Shown: positions 53,701-58,249 of the stretch, in pieces | How positions within the stretch are numbered: the first letter of the stretch is position 1 | How the letters are laid out: each line of letters opens with the position of its first letter | NCBI GenBank assembly: GCA_039583875.1 | Contig: CM077152.1 | Coordinates: forward strand, 19,269,059-19,333,058 | Direction of reading: 5' to 3' | DNA length: 64,000 nt | DNA from: Platanthera guangdongensis | Taxonomy: Eukaryota > Streptophyta > Magnoliopsida > Asparagales > Orchidaceae | Translations under genes and position numbers: made by a program | Notes under the pieces: model-generated | Seen by the model: only the letters and a program-made list of their open reading frames with translations | Databases searched by the model: none | Told to the model about the DNA's origin: nothing

Positions 53701-56456
53701 CCTCTATAAGAGGGGTTGGTTAGACTGGTTATGTTTTATCATGGATGTGTTAGGAAAAGGGTTGCTCGCTTGTTTCCTCTGAAACTTTAATCACCCTCCT
53801 TCTCTCCCTCTCATCGCCGGCTCACCCCTCTAGTCCAGGTATCTTTGGGTACGGTAATAGAAAACTATATTTGACACTCATGAGGTTCCTAAGAAAAAAT
53901 ATTTTGGCCCCCTGTAAGTTTCAGAAAGACAAGTATTGTAGGTTTCAGAAAGATAGGTAGAACTCTTACTGATGTAGGGGTAGGCTACAAGTGCACAAAA
54001 CCTACAACGCTATGTGTGAGTGCAAGGGTGACACATTAATCCAAACCTACGTGCAATGCAATGAACGATATTTTGACGAACAAATTTAAGCAATGAAATA
54101 ATTCAGCACCACAGATATTAAAATAGAAAAATAAATATTTATTTTGGCAATATTATAATGGCTTTCCTTCGCTCGAAGGGCCAAGGCGAAGCGCGCGGCT
54201 AATGACTCCCCCTGCAAGTTATTAGGACACCAAAACAAAGTTCTACGAACAGGAATTGCAGCAATATATAACAAATCACCAAATGCAAATGTTGAATCAA
54301 ATATTACAATACTACAAACGCTCACAGAGTATAGGGCTGAACCGAGACACTGAAGAATTTGAGGTCCGAACGTGTAGATCGGCGATCGGAGATGGAACCG
54401 GTGGCGAAGCGAAGATGGCGGTGGCTATCCTCGGCGATAAATGGTGAAAACGGGCAATAAAACGGTGGATCCGGCCACGTATAAGTAGATCTAGGCTGGG
54501 GAGGAGTAGATCCGCTATTTAGGGTCGGATCCAGGCAAAAATGGAAAGTATAAGCGGTGGAAATAACGGATCGGGGGCGAAATTCTCATATCTGAATGGA
54601 TCTAGAGAATTAGGGTTGTTTGGAGGTGGTTCCACGAAGGGGGAAGTGAGGGGTGGTCGGCTAGTGCAAATGAACCCTCGGTGGTGGCCGGTTTTGGTAA
54701 GGGAGCCGGCGGTGGGCTGGGGTTTTGGGACAGGGGCCGGCGGCCTGGGCTAAAGAGGGAGGGGCGGCGGAACCTGGGGAAGAGGGGGAAGGAGGGCTGG
54801 GGGCCGGCACAAGGGGGAGAGGTTTAGTGGCGGCGGTCGGCTGCTGGAATACAGCAGGTCGGCAGCGGGAGAGCGGGGTTTAGGCTGATTTCCGGTGGCT
54901 GGAAATGGGATTTGAGAGGTGGAAAACGAGGGTGGAGGTAGGGGTTACCTTGGGGAGGAGTTCGGAGGCCTGGAGTCGTCGTCTATGGTTCCACGGCGTC
55001 GACACTGGGGAGGGATCACTGGAATCCGGGAATGAATGTTCTCCAAATTTTGCAATGACTTGATTCAGCCTCTTAGACCAATATTTATAAGAAGAGAACA
55101 AACTAGGGCTTCACCATCAACGGCTATGATTGGCCAGTGGGATCGGCCACTAAATACATGAAAATAAACTCAAAAAAATAAACTAATATATGTTTTTGAC
55201 TCGCGGCGACGTGTCAGGCGCAATCACGGAGTCTGATCGTCGATCCGGGCACGCCATATATAATAAGTCGCCAAATCAGCCCCGAACGGGCCGAAAGCTC
55301 GTGCTCGTCTCTGCTCCGCATCACTTACTTTCTAAAACGTTAAGCAAATAGGACAATAAATTTTATTTCCAATTATCTAACAGATTTATTCAAGTAAAAG
55401 TGTTTTCTTAAAAATAGTCGTTAATTGATTTTTAAAACTAAAATTTAGTTGGATGAGAAGTAAAAATGCAATTTTAATTTAAAACAAATTTCTCACAATT
55501 GGTCTTGTTTGTTTAATGTTCACGAAAGTAAGAGCTCCACTTACCTTTCGGACAAATACAGTTTATAGAAATCCACGTCTTTTTTATAACTTTACGGGTA
55601 TCAGGTCTACTTTGGCCTTTATTTTAAAATAAAACTAACATTTTAAGAACTCAATTTAATAATATCAATTGTTGATGCTTAATCCCTTGGATTATGTAAA
55701 TGCTCATGCAAAAAGAGACAAACTGTGGGTATAATAACTTGAAGGCATGGTTTTTATTAAAAGCATTAGTATATGAAGGGGGTGGAAGGATAGTGCAACT
55801 GAAATGGGTATCTAGGCGAATGCCTACTAAGGGTTAAAAGATGGAAGAAATTAGACAACATGAAGCTTTGAATATCAAAAACTGAGGTATGATTGAAGCT
55901 GACTGTTCCATTCTTTTTTCTTCAAGAAACTAGGAATGACTGAAAATTTAAAATTGTGAATAGTTCAAGAATGCTTAGCATTTAGCAACCTAGTGACATT
56001 ACTAAAAAATTCAGTTAAGCAGAAGAAAAGGGATGAAAATCTTGGAACTCCCCGCAATGTAAATCAAAGATCTCAACCTTCATTTCTTTTACACATTTAA
56101 ACAGTGAATGTATTGATTGTTTCTTGGTGGGGAACTAAAAACAGCCACAAATCTGTGAGAGCTTTGATCAAGCAATCAGCTTACCGCATAATCAGCTTCA
56201 GTTAGTTGTCTCACTATCCATGTATTAAAGATAAATGGAATTAATCTTGAAAGGAACTGGGTTGCTGAAAGATCAAACCAGGAAATTGACAAGTTGTGAA
56301 ACAAAATAATTAAAAGAACAAAAGAAAACAACAACAACAACAAATAAACAATAAGAATGAAGATGTTGAAAAGCATGAAAAACAAGTTGCAAACTGACCC
56401 ATAAGGTACTTGAATGTTTGGCCAAAATTGTTAGTGGCAGTGCTTCTCTCAGCCAT
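7707..56456 (-). CDS. RFT1: RFT1 host gene, exons 1-8 (C-terminal exons beyond left edge)
   Basis: Eight separated exons (56399-56456, 56185-56264, 53025-53119, 42196-42365, 36521-36672, 8241-8359, 7895-8058, 7707-7781) join into one open frame of 913 bases. Every junction has a GT donor and AG acceptor, and every split codon closes correctly. The product matches plant RFT1 throughout: [57 protein letters not shown]1 is a multi-pass ER membrane protein of the MOP/MATE-like superfamily, required for N-glycosylation at the Man5GlcNAc2-PP-dolichol stage; a direct flippase role is debated. Known family members are about 500-550 residues, so roughly the N-terminal 60% is here. Introns are 134, 3065, 10659, 5523, 28161, 182 and 113 bp. 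The five longest, counting the one after exon 8, are filled by transposons. No stop or frameshift is seen in the exons, so the gene looks intact. Confidence 0.94.
7895..8058 (-). CDS. RFT1: RFT1 exon 7
   Basis: Acceptor TTTCCAG, donor GTATGT, 164 bp. Encodes [20 protein letters not shown], then [13 protein letters not shown] and [21 protein letters not shown] and YGLVDKLG are diagnostic of RFT1. Intron 6 before it is 182 bp and intron 7 after it is 113 bp. Confidence 0.94.
8241..8359 (-). CDS. RFT1: RFT1 exon 6
   Basis: Acceptor TTCCAG, donor GTAACA, 119 bp. Encodes [14 protein letters not shown] followed by [14 protein letters not shown] and ends RYLFPF plus two bases of an Arg codon that exon 7 completes. 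Hydrophobic, as expected for a membrane pair in this part of the protein. Confidence 0.93.
8624..10064 (+). mobile_element. solo LTR of a Ty3/gypsy family
   Basis: 1441 bp, TGATG...CATCA, flanked by TGGAT (8619-8623) and TGGAC (10065-10069), a 5-bp duplication with one mismatch. Same family as the reverse-orientation solo LTR at 53970-55323: both begin with the TGATGCGGAGCAGAGA block and share the ccctccgagcg-aaggaa motif. No internal region remains, so the element was lost by LTR-LTR recombination. In RFT1 intron 5. Confidence 0.85.
10065..10483. other. intronic stretch with an Au-SINE-like fragment
   Basis: 10120-10185 resembles part of the plant Au SINE consensus (gggtccggggaagggtc, then ccacaag). 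The rest is AT-rich with many TTAATTAATTA runs. No gene seen. Confidence 0.4.
10484..10834 (+). repeat. 5' LTR of TR-GAG element
   Basis: 351 bp, TGTTATGGG...CCGTAACA. CCTATTTAAGGGG (about 10629) is a plausible TATA region and AATGAATAAAG (about 10668) a poly(A) signal. Confidence 0.85.
10838..10848 (+). other. primer binding site of TR-GAG element
   Basis: TGGTATCAGAG, initiator-Met tRNA type, three bases after the LTR. Confidence 0.85.
11635..12600 (+). CDS. gag protein of TR-GAG element
   Basis: 321 codons, uninterrupted. Residues ~1-60 form a charged, coiled-coil-like N-terminus ([21 protein letters not shown]). Residues ~100-260 are the Ty3-type retrotransposon gag domain ([20 protein letters not shown], then [20 protein letters not shown] and [15 protein letters not shown]). 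Residues ~290-310 are a zinc-knuckle-like motif ([11 protein letters not shown]) lacking the first CxxC pair of a full CCHC ([14 protein letters not shown] is CX9C-type). The protein ends just where protease would begin in a full Ty3/gypsy polyprotein. Gag would assemble virus-like particles in the cytoplasm; enzymes would have to come from another element. A decayed relative is at 25212-26130. Confidence 0.85.
   Translation: MGDSQNFTTALQDVMQTIMTTMEACFQDAETRHRDDMAAITARLNELTVFLLMVTTPPTNHVSSSQVPLPPLIRQEPPLQTLLCPEVVILSRYTKLIIPTYDGKTDPLGWLKRCEQFFDLQQTLAAERFPLASFHLLDSALLWVNRLLIDQSGLTWDDFKKFCNLRFGPPIRSNPHGALTTLRQTSSVEEYLDQFQLLLEHVTLPSEMQVNIFTVGLRERLRLDVEFEAPPDLVTVMNLARLCDCRLQLAHEAYFYTDSGIRPGQSEKHPTLLVRKLSRDEMIERRAKGLFFNCDEPYTRGHGCKRLFYLQVEDIDDEGVG
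12650..12662 (+). other. polypurine tract of TR-GAG element
   Basis: AAGGCGGGAGAGA directly before the 3' LTR. Confidence 0.7.
12663..13016 (+). repeat. 3' LTR of TR-GAG element
   Basis: 354 bp, about 94% identical by eye to the 5' LTR, with one 3-bp insertion near the end. Confidence 0.85.
13017..13977. other. unassigned C/T-rich stretch
   Basis: Between the TR-GAG element and the copia LTR. Proline-, serine- and threonine-rich translations in all plus frames, none recognisable. A short direct repeat (cgccatcttccctaactcca) near 13509-13555. It may be leader sequence of a dead LTR element. Confidence 0.3.
13978..14157 (-). repeat. 3' LTR of copia element
   Basis: About 180 bp; on the minus strand it begins TGTTAGAAAAGCC next to the PPT (GCTTGCGGGCGAG, 14170-14158). 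The outer end is set by similarity to the LTRs at 46715 and 51780. Confidence 0.65.
14138..18274 (-). pseudogene. Ty1/copia gag-pol polyprotein, multiply broken
   Basis: Gag starts at the ATG 18274-18272 ([13 protein letters not shown]) and stays open to 17492 with a UBN2-type gag domain (LRDELRIT and [10 protein letters not shown]). Then, out of frame: protease [12 protein letters not shown] (~17190), pre-integrase and integrase ([33 protein letters not shown], 16061-16567), RT ([30 protein letters not shown], 15071-15454, containing the YVDD active site), and RNase H ([23 protein letters not shown], 14138-15067). At least six frame breaks. It cannot be expressed as a polyprotein. Confidence 0.85.
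18300..18740 (-). repeat. degenerate short-repeat leader of copia element
   Basis: Plus strand repeats of gcggctagcaagagaagtcg and gcggcttggcagagaaggtcg between 18300 and 18475, followed by purine-rich leader. The family member at 46715-51962 has a similar GC-rich repetitive leader. Confidence 0.5.
18752..19104 (+). repeat. 5' LTR (5'-truncated) of second gag-only element
   Basis: Matches 26178 onward of the 3' LTR: tcctattatatttgaag, CTATAAATAGACC (TATA box, about 18905), and the end ACATAACA. PBS follows after four bases. Confidence 0.75.
19109..19119 (+). other. primer binding site of second gag-only element
   Basis: TGGTATCAGAG four bases after the LTR end; initiator-Met tRNA type. Confidence 0.75.
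19120..19739 (+). other. leader of second gag-only element, then unassigned AT-rich sequence
   Basis: 19120-19555 is C-rich leader like that of the TR-GAG element. After ~19560 the sequence turns AT-rich and no longer matches, so the composite insertion probably starts here. No open frame of note. Confidence 0.4.
19740..20050 (+). repeat. irregular minisatellite built on tgtcgactggaagaa
   Basis: A dozen or so variants of TGTCGACTGGAAGAA with CTTG or ACTATG spacers, units about 20-25 bases, strongly diverged. No gene. Confidence 0.65.
20051..21035. other. unassigned stretch with a poly(C) run
   Basis: T/G-rich on the plus strand, with a ~15-base poly(C) run near 20523-20538. May be part of a long LTR or a gene 5' flank; nothing recognisable. 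Confidence 0.3.
21036..22120 (+). pseudogene. two or three exon-like segments of an unrecognised gene
   Basis: ATG at 21039 opens [21 protein letters not shown] and meets a GTGAGT donor. About 0.8 kb later an acceptor (TTTTTTAG) opens [19 protein letters not shown], followed by [10 protein letters not shown] and a GTAAGC donor (~21972). The two join in phase 0. A third piece after CTGGTTAG (~22053) is possible. I do not recognise the product; it is lysine-rich and short. It may be the 5' part of a captured gene, perhaps that of the myosin fragment downstream. Confidence 0.3.
22199..22325. repeat. 31-bp tandem array of near-palindromes, four copies
   Basis: Copies begin (atcggtg) at 22203, 22235, 22266 and 22297. 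Each carries gtgaattgggcgcccgattcac-type dyads whose arms pair almost perfectly, so each unit can form a hairpin. The first copy has one extra C. Confidence 0.85.
22780..23146 (+). pseudogene. class VIII myosin motor-domain fragment (two exons)
   Basis: Exon-like 22780-22898 (acceptor CCACAG, donor GTAATG) reads [18 protein letters not shown]...IVQRLTLQQ. 23000-23146 reads [20 protein letters not shown]...ILDIYGFQS. These are consecutive pieces of the myosin head, matching plant class VIII (ATM1-like) best. ILDIYGFES is the switch-II/relay region, here with Glu changed to Gln. The second exon has lost its AG acceptor. The reading frame ends soon after, with a weak trace of the next exon near 23255. 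A captured or translocated gene fragment, not functional. Confidence 0.75.
23311..23408. repeat. 33-bp minisatellite, three copies
   Basis: aagaggagcgg recurs at 23311, 23344 and 23377, each followed by ccggcaagctttcaagc variants. Period 33 keeps frame. Confidence 0.8.
23470..24350 (+). pseudogene. Ty3/gypsy gag C-terminus and protease fragment
   Basis: Decayed gag tail ([23 protein letters not shown]), open from 23759: a first knuckle [12 protein letters not shown] with its last Cys changed to Phe, an intact second knuckle ([11 protein letters not shown]), then a retropepsin motif [11 protein letters not shown] where Asp of DTG is Asn. Past a stop at 24224-24226 comes [12 protein letters not shown], the protease C-terminal signature of chromoviruses. 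RT and everything after is absent. Confidence 0.75.
24379..24771 (-). mobile_element. probable solo LTR
   Basis: TGTCA...TGACA ends, with TATA-like CTATATAAGG on the minus strand near 24585 and no coding content. No flanking target duplication found, so boundaries and identity are uncertain. Confidence 0.4.
25212..26130 (+). pseudogene. gag of second gag-only element, broken
   Basis: Same gag as 11635-12600: [74 protein letters not shown]. Frameshift soon after the ATG at 25215, stops near 25555, 25575 and 25675, and a short deletion near 25815. Protease again absent. Confidence 0.8.
26458..27601. mobile_element. non-autonomous TIR DNA element (PIF/Harbinger-like)
   Basis: TIRs GGGCCTGTTTGGC and, inverted, GGGCTTGTTTGGC. 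3-bp duplication TAT (26455-26457, 27602-27604). Comparison with the uninterrupted LTR at 19035-19060 confirms an empty-site junction. The left subterminal region carries several agtggtg repeats; the right interior (27180-27480) is almost pure A/T. No transposase. It hosts the hAT MITE at 26883-27136. Confidence 0.7.
26883..27136. mobile_element. hAT-type MITE with perfect 8-bp target duplication
   Basis: 254 bp. Ends TAGGGGTGCAAACGAG and, inverted, TAGGATGCAAGTTGAG. Perfect duplication GTCTCGAG at 26875-26882 and 27137-27144. The interior is dense in GAGCTCG dyads. 8-bp duplication and TAGGGGTG end are typical of plant hAT MITEs. Confidence 0.85.
27840..28264 (-). repeat. 3'-truncated LTR related to the 1531-2655 gypsy LTR
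   Basis: On the minus strand it begins TGATGGCGATCGACG at 28264 and aligns with the first ~400 bases of the gypsy LTR at 1531 (ttattcccgc, the gatcggcgac region, ccaatc...ctgattggg). The distal two thirds are missing; the low boundary is approximate. Confidence 0.6.
28525..30761. mobile_element. TIR DNA element carrying a PPR gene fragment
   Basis: 2237 bp. Ends GGTGGCGTTTGGTTGGGCTG and, inverted, GGCTCTGTTTGGTTGAGCTG, flanked by TGA on both sides (28522-28524, 30762-30764). Subterminal AAACGGAG/AAACTCTG-type repeats at both ends. No transposase. TIR type and 3-bp duplication suggest the PIF/Harbinger group; the interior is a host gene fragment, so this is a Pack-type element. Confidence 0.65.
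29193..30554 (+). CDS. chimeric reading frame containing P-type PPR repeats (captured gene fragment)
   Basis: 453 codons open. The last ~285 residues, from [10 protein letters not shown] at ~29679, are pentatricopeptide repeats of the P class: [77 protein letters not shown]. That is about seven repeats of ~35 residues, against 10-20 in complete organellar RNA-binding PPR proteins. The first ~160 residues are low-complexity and probably not native to the gene. A TATA box (TATAAATA, 29124-29131) precedes it, and a splice-acceptor-like TTTTTCTTGCAG lies at 29319-29330. The end (after ~30480) runs into element sequence. No internal stops. Whether it is expressed is unknown. Confidence 0.6.
   Translation: MFSEGTLARLLAKEGKRSEIFRVCGGTSLPSPWICFSLPSSLFFLQEQSRRKTTPSPRVELHRRPDSGFNSCHSSLSPAPSPPRATPAASHDAVRRLPRRPFICFLVAVGHLSTAAGLFSPVLLSHPPPTVLKSLLRSSSYCNISQSIVLSFVLELYCEFTEMDDGIWEVLLRLLLQDGKLQRAEILLNSGFGERPSSYDLVVDSYACRREFAAAMRVLNGMEQMGFSPKLGTLSSVLEGSCMFGVFKLAGLIMKEIAVKGLLPMAPTFDFDWIIARFCEMGKCFSSMMIFEKARRANYDLGDASYASMLGALAQKGQTNEAMKVFDIMSQRGISLDHGGLGLFVSGICNGEHQDEVNSVIMDVMRDGFLTKSSDLSRYLTENCSKGRWKEATELLDLALDKGILLDSSCCYSLLNHFCKNGLLDLAIGMLPPWVYIYDLSILLTLRLNALAQ
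30765..31129. other. intronic stretch, nothing recognised
   Basis: RFT1 intron 5 sequence between the PPR-carrying element and the copia leader. No repeats or coding signal seen. Confidence 0.4.
32318..35623 (+). pseudogene. Ty1/copia pol, broken
   Basis: 32318-33115: gag tail, protease [13 protein letters not shown], pre-integrase [10 protein letters not shown] and integrase [13 protein letters not shown]. The frame is stopped at 33113-33115 and 33398-33400. The integrase core continues ([18 protein letters not shown]). A shifted linker follows at 33400-34150, with a deletion just before RT. 34153-35043: RT ([34 protein letters not shown]). 35053-35376: RNase H ([30 protein letters not shown]), then a one-base shift to the C-terminus. 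At least six lesions. Confidence 0.85.
35571..35783 (+). repeat. 3' LTR of copia element, with (TA)n(TG)n microsatellite
   Basis: Starts TGTTGGAGG; a (TA)~11(TG)~8 tract at about 35676-35715; poly(A) signal AATAAA near 35746; end near GCA at 35783 is tentative. Confidence 0.55.
35784..36520. other. AT-rich RFT1 intron 5, nothing recognised
   Basis: Contains no open frame or repeat of note; runs up to the donor of exon 5. Confidence 0.5.
36521..36672 (-). CDS. RFT1: RFT1 exon 5
   Basis: Acceptor TTCTCAG, donor GTAACA, 152 bp. Encodes [17 protein letters not shown] followed by [18 protein letters not shown] and ends QGTGM in phase 0. This is one of the most conserved parts of RFT1. It stands alone, 5.5 kb from exon 4 and 28 kb from exon 6. 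Confidence 0.94.
36673..37099. other. RFT1 intron 4 sequence with a 53-bp tandem duplication
   Basis: AT-rich. 37024-37043 (agatttgctaggat...) recurs at 37077, and the 33 bases between (37044-37076) recur at 42164-42196 next to exon 4, so a 53-bp tandem duplication was split by the copia insertion. Confidence 0.7.
37100..37260 (-). repeat. 3' LTR of copia element
   Basis: 161 bp, next to the PPT. Non-canonical ends. Confidence 0.8.
37268..41527 (-). pseudogene. Ty1/copia gag-pol, multiply broken
   Basis: Gag start [12 protein letters not shown] at 41527 ([11 protein letters not shown] gag core); a decayed middle; CDYCGRG knuckle near 40750; protease [13 protein letters not shown] (40184-40465); integrase ([13 protein letters not shown], 39485-39712); linker with acidic serine-rich segment; RT ([34 protein letters not shown]; the YVDD motif reads YVDG) at 37921-38511; RNase H ([31 protein letters not shown]) to 37268. 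A different copia lineage from the other three. Loss of the second Asp in YVDD means RT would be inactive even if the frame were whole. Confidence 0.85.
41989..42000 (-). other. primer binding site of copia element
   Basis: Minus-strand TGGTATCAAAGG immediately next to the LTR; initiator-Met type with one or two mismatches. Confidence 0.75.
42001..42161 (-). repeat. 5' LTR of copia element
   Basis: 161 bp, about 94% like the 3' LTR. Its outer end is 34 bases from the exon 4 splice donor. Confidence 0.8.
42196..42365 (-). CDS. RFT1: RFT1 exon 4
   Basis: Acceptor TTGCAG, donor GTACTC, 170 bp. Encodes [17 protein letters not shown]...[12 protein letters not shown], including a hydrophobic membrane segment ([17 protein letters not shown]). 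The last base closes with exon 5 to Gly. A copia element ends 34 bp downstream of the donor, at 42161. Confidence 0.94.
42366..42785. other. RFT1 intron 3, unassigned
   Basis: AT-rich, no gene or repeat recognised before the gypsy LTR begins. Confidence 0.45.
42786..43869 (-). repeat. 3' LTR of Ty3/gypsy element (approximate ends)
   Basis: About 1.1 kb; includes a poly(C) run at 43796-43805 and TATA-like sequence at 43819-43827 (reverse). Confidence 0.65.
43870..46286 (-). pseudogene. internal region with Ty3/gypsy gag remnants
   Basis: On the minus strand, 45560-46230 shows a gag of the same kind as 3558-5888: a leader with repeated [12 protein letters not shown] codons (45900-46100), SFSNWLMDM (~45830), EHRIKF and ERTREQDRP...[10 protein letters not shown] (45631-45780), RYLPTSF. 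Several frameshifts and stops. Below 45400 nothing beyond short frames is recognisable, and there is no RT or integrase. Confidence 0.55.
46715..46919 (-). repeat. 3' LTR of copia element
   Basis: 205 bp; carries an extra copy of a ~22-bp purine unit (agaaagaggagaaagaaaat) relative to the other LTR. Confidence 0.9.
46900..51027 (-). pseudogene. Ty1/copia gag-pol polyprotein with two nonsense codons
   Basis: ATG at ~51027 ([12 protein letters not shown]). A single frame runs to a stop at 46900-46902, broken only by TAA at 50878-50880 and TGA at 48157-48159. Domains in order: UBN2 gag ([23 protein letters not shown]); CCHC knuckle [14 protein letters not shown] (~50240); protease [13 protein letters not shown]; pre-integrase [11 protein letters not shown]; integrase core ([42 protein letters not shown]); proline-rich linker (48640-48800); RT ([25 protein letters not shown] with YVDD intact); RNase H ([19 protein letters not shown]). 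The final codons ([10 protein letters not shown]) read through the PPT into the 3' LTR. About 1375 codons, normal for the family. Confidence 0.92.
51028..51766 (-). other. GC-rich leader of copia element
   Basis: Untranslated leader with many accgcgg and gccgcagcgg repeats on the plus strand; long spurious frames arise from this composition. Confidence 0.7.
51767..51779 (-). other. primer binding site of copia element
   Basis: Minus-strand TGGTATCAGAGCC with no gap to the LTR; perfect initiator-Met tRNA match. Confidence 0.9.
51780..51962 (-). repeat. 5' LTR of copia element
   Basis: 183 bp, bounded by the PBS and the GTAAT duplication. Confidence 0.9.
52667..53024. other. RFT1 intron 3, unassigned
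   Basis: AT-rich, ending at the exon 3 donor; no element recognised. Confidence 0.45.
53025..53119 (-). CDS. RFT1: RFT1 exon 3
   Basis: Acceptor TTTTGCAG, donor GTCAGC, 95 bp. Encodes LYAVKFHLL...[17 protein letters not shown] plus two bases that close with exon 4 to Cys. The SREGFRRAC segment is a strongly conserved RFT1 signature. Intron 2 (3065 bp) holds the solo LTR at 53970-55323. Confidence 0.93.
53120..53507. other. RFT1 intron 2, unassigned
   Basis: A-rich sequence with no coding signal. Confidence 0.45.
53508..53866 (+). repeat. possible short solo LTR
   Basis: Starts TGTTACGGATATTC and ends GGGTACGGTAATA, with a TATA-like CTCTATAAGAGG near 53702. The inverted TTACGG/CGGTAA ends fit an LTR, but no target duplication is found. 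Confidence 0.3.
53970..55323 (-). mobile_element. solo LTR with perfect target duplication
   Basis: 1354 bp, TGATG...CATCA in the minus orientation, flanked by CTTAC at 53965-53969 and 55324-55328. Same family as 8624-10064 (TGATGCGGAGCAGAGA start; CTTGCAGG...GCGCGC block; GTGCACTTGTAGCCTACCCC end). In RFT1 intron 2. Confidence 0.93.
55329..56184. other. RFT1 intron 2, unassigned
   Basis: AT-rich with no element or coding signal recognised, up to the exon 2 donor. Confidence 0.45.
56185..56264 (-). CDS. RFT1: RFT1 exon 2
   Basis: Acceptor TTTCAG, donor GTAAGC, 80 bp. Encodes TQFLSR...[17 protein letters not shown], the first predicted membrane segment and loop of RFT1. Intron 1 upstream is only 134 bp and has no transposon. 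Confidence 0.93.
56399..56456 (-). CDS. RFT1: RFT1 exon 1 (start codon exon)
   Basis: Starts at the ATG at 56456-56454 and encodes 19 codons plus one base, ending in TFKYLM before a GTCAGT donor. The split codon closes with exon 2 to Ala, giving TFKYLMATQFLSR, the conserved RFT1 N-terminus. An in-frame upstream ATG at 56492 would add 12 residues. The inner ATG is preferred because known plant RFT1 proteins have only a short leader before TFKYL. Confidence 0.88.
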
Positions 56457-56579
56457 CTGAGCTCCATCTTTCCCACTTGTTATCGCATGCATGTCCCTAA
56501 TCTGTTAGCAGTTATGGGAAATCATTGAAGCTTAACAAATATGCGACATTTTCAACATGAGAACTCTAATCTCGAGCAA

Positions 56580-56760
56580 ATCAATAACAACAACATTCAA
56601 ACCTTTATCCCACTATAGTGGGGTCGGCTATATGGATACTTTGTCGTCATTGTGCCCTATCTTTTGTCATAATCTCACTAACGCCTAAGTACACTCAACT
56701 AACCCTAATCTGGAGCAAATCAATAAACCCTAATCTGGAGCAAATCAATAAATCAGAAAA
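56580..56760. repeat. dispersed plant repeat with a perfect palindrome, plus a 25-bp duplication
   Basis: tttatcccactatagtgggg and gtcggctatatggat form a string found widely in plant genomes; cccactatagtggg is a perfect 14-bp palindrome. Just after, ccctaatctggagcaaatca is directly repeated (56704-56752). Confidence 0.45.
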
Positions 56761-56998
56761 AAAAACACTCAACTAAACTAAAAAGAAGAAATAATATTGG
56801 GAATGCAAGAATAACAAACTAAGTATGACTGTTGTCTGATGCGATCAAATTTTATTTTGGTCTGCTGTGAAAAGATGAGATCTCAAATCCTAATGCACTG
56901 TCAACAGTTCTTTAAGAACCTTTTTCCTGTTTTTTTATTTGTTCAACAAATCAACCACATCCTCTTCGCTGAACTGTGTTTCCATTGAACCCTACTTA

Positions 56999-57420
56999 TT
57001 AAAGGCGCAAATAGGTCACGGAGTCTGGTCACAAGGCTCGAGGCGTGCGCCTGACGAAATCAAGGTCAACCACATCCATTTTAAATAATCAGCATCAAAC
57101 ATCATTTCACTTTTTCGATCAAATTTTTTTATCTATTATACTAATTAATCATTCATTACTATCGTTTATATCTCTGAAAATTAGAATTAATGTGTTCACT
57201 TGCATCATACCTAAATCTCAGCGCACAATTATCTTTTACAAACACTAAATCAATCAAAAATTGAGTTCTTACGTTATTTATTTTCTTGTTTATGAAAAAA
57301 AATTACAACAAAGAACACACTCAAACGCACATTTTATGTTCTAAAGGCGCAAGTAAGGCGCACGAAGGCGCAAACCTCTGAGCCTGATGAGCCTTAAGCG
57401 CGTCGGAGGTGCGCCTTTAA
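56999..57420. mobile_element. MITE-like element with TTAAAGGCGC inverted ends
   Basis: Begins TTAAAGGCGCAAATAGG and ends GCGCCTTTAA, about 422 bp, internally rich in aaggcgcac/gaggcgtgcgcc motifs. No target duplication resolved. A related piece (attaaagg...aaggcgcaccgaggcgc) is at 22107-22135. Lies in the proposed RFT1 5' UTR intron. Confidence 0.5.
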
Positions 57421-57828
57421 CAAAATAGCTTTGAACTGAGCGGGATTATGATCAAGGTCAAAGAACTGTGACCGAAGCTCGTTGGAGTTTAAGAACTTAA
57501 TCATTTTCTTCGGTATTGTGAGAAAAAAATTGAAAAAAAAAACACGGTTGAATCCTTCTAGCTATGATTAGAAGCCAAGTTTTCATGAAGCCCGTTAGGC
57601 ACAAAGTAATGCATTGTATTAAGAGATGCAAATGTCATTAACATCTAACAATGAAATGTTGAATTAATAGGCATGCAAGGAAATAAAACGCGAGAGCAAA
57701 CAAGATTTTTAATTAACAACAAATAGGTAAACGGTGACTAATGAAAGCTCTGAAATCTAAGGCTCAAGTAAAATTAAGCATAAAACTGAGTTAACAAATG
57801 TAGATCAAGCAGAGATAGAGGGGTATAC

Positions 57829-58245
57829 CATAGCTTCTCAGATGCAGTAAATGGAAGCCAGCTAAGGCAGTAGGTCGGAACTATTTGCGAGCAGGAATTG
57901 GCGCGAACAGAGGACACCTGGAGGAACTCAACTGAGGCAGGTGGTCGGAGTTGTCTCGGCGGGGGTCGAACGGAGCGGGAAGAGGGATTTGAGCTATTGG
58001 TCGCTGCTAACGGGGAGCTTGGAATGGGCCGGGGGTTCTGGCAGCACCTGAGGACGACGAGGACAACATACTGTACCAGGCTAGGGCTCGTTGAATTGAC
58101 TAAGGGATGTAAGAGGAGGGTTATTTGGGGACATGTGAGCGTCTTAGCAGCGGTGGTTGTGCAAAAAGAACGATCGACGGCGGTCGGAAGCTGGATAGGC
58201 GTGGTCTCGTTGATTCACTTGGCAGACAAAACAGAGAAATGAATT
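57829..58245 (-). promoter_or_regulatory. probable RFT1 5' UTR exon and promoter-proximal region
   Basis: On the minus strand this GC-rich block ends at 57829 with a GTATAC donor. A matching acceptor (GATTAG) at 56497-56498 would splice it to the exon holding the RFT1 start. This gives a 5' UTR intron of about 1.3 kb, which is inference. The joined leader would contain a short upstream reading frame starting at the ATG that ends the 5' exon. The outer (5') boundary cannot be placed. Confidence 0.35.
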
Positions 58246-58249
58246 CTCT

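Noticed and set aside
57898..58242. 114-codon plus-strand open frame
   Set aside because: No recognisable domain; composition explained by the GC-rich RFT1 5' region on the other strand.
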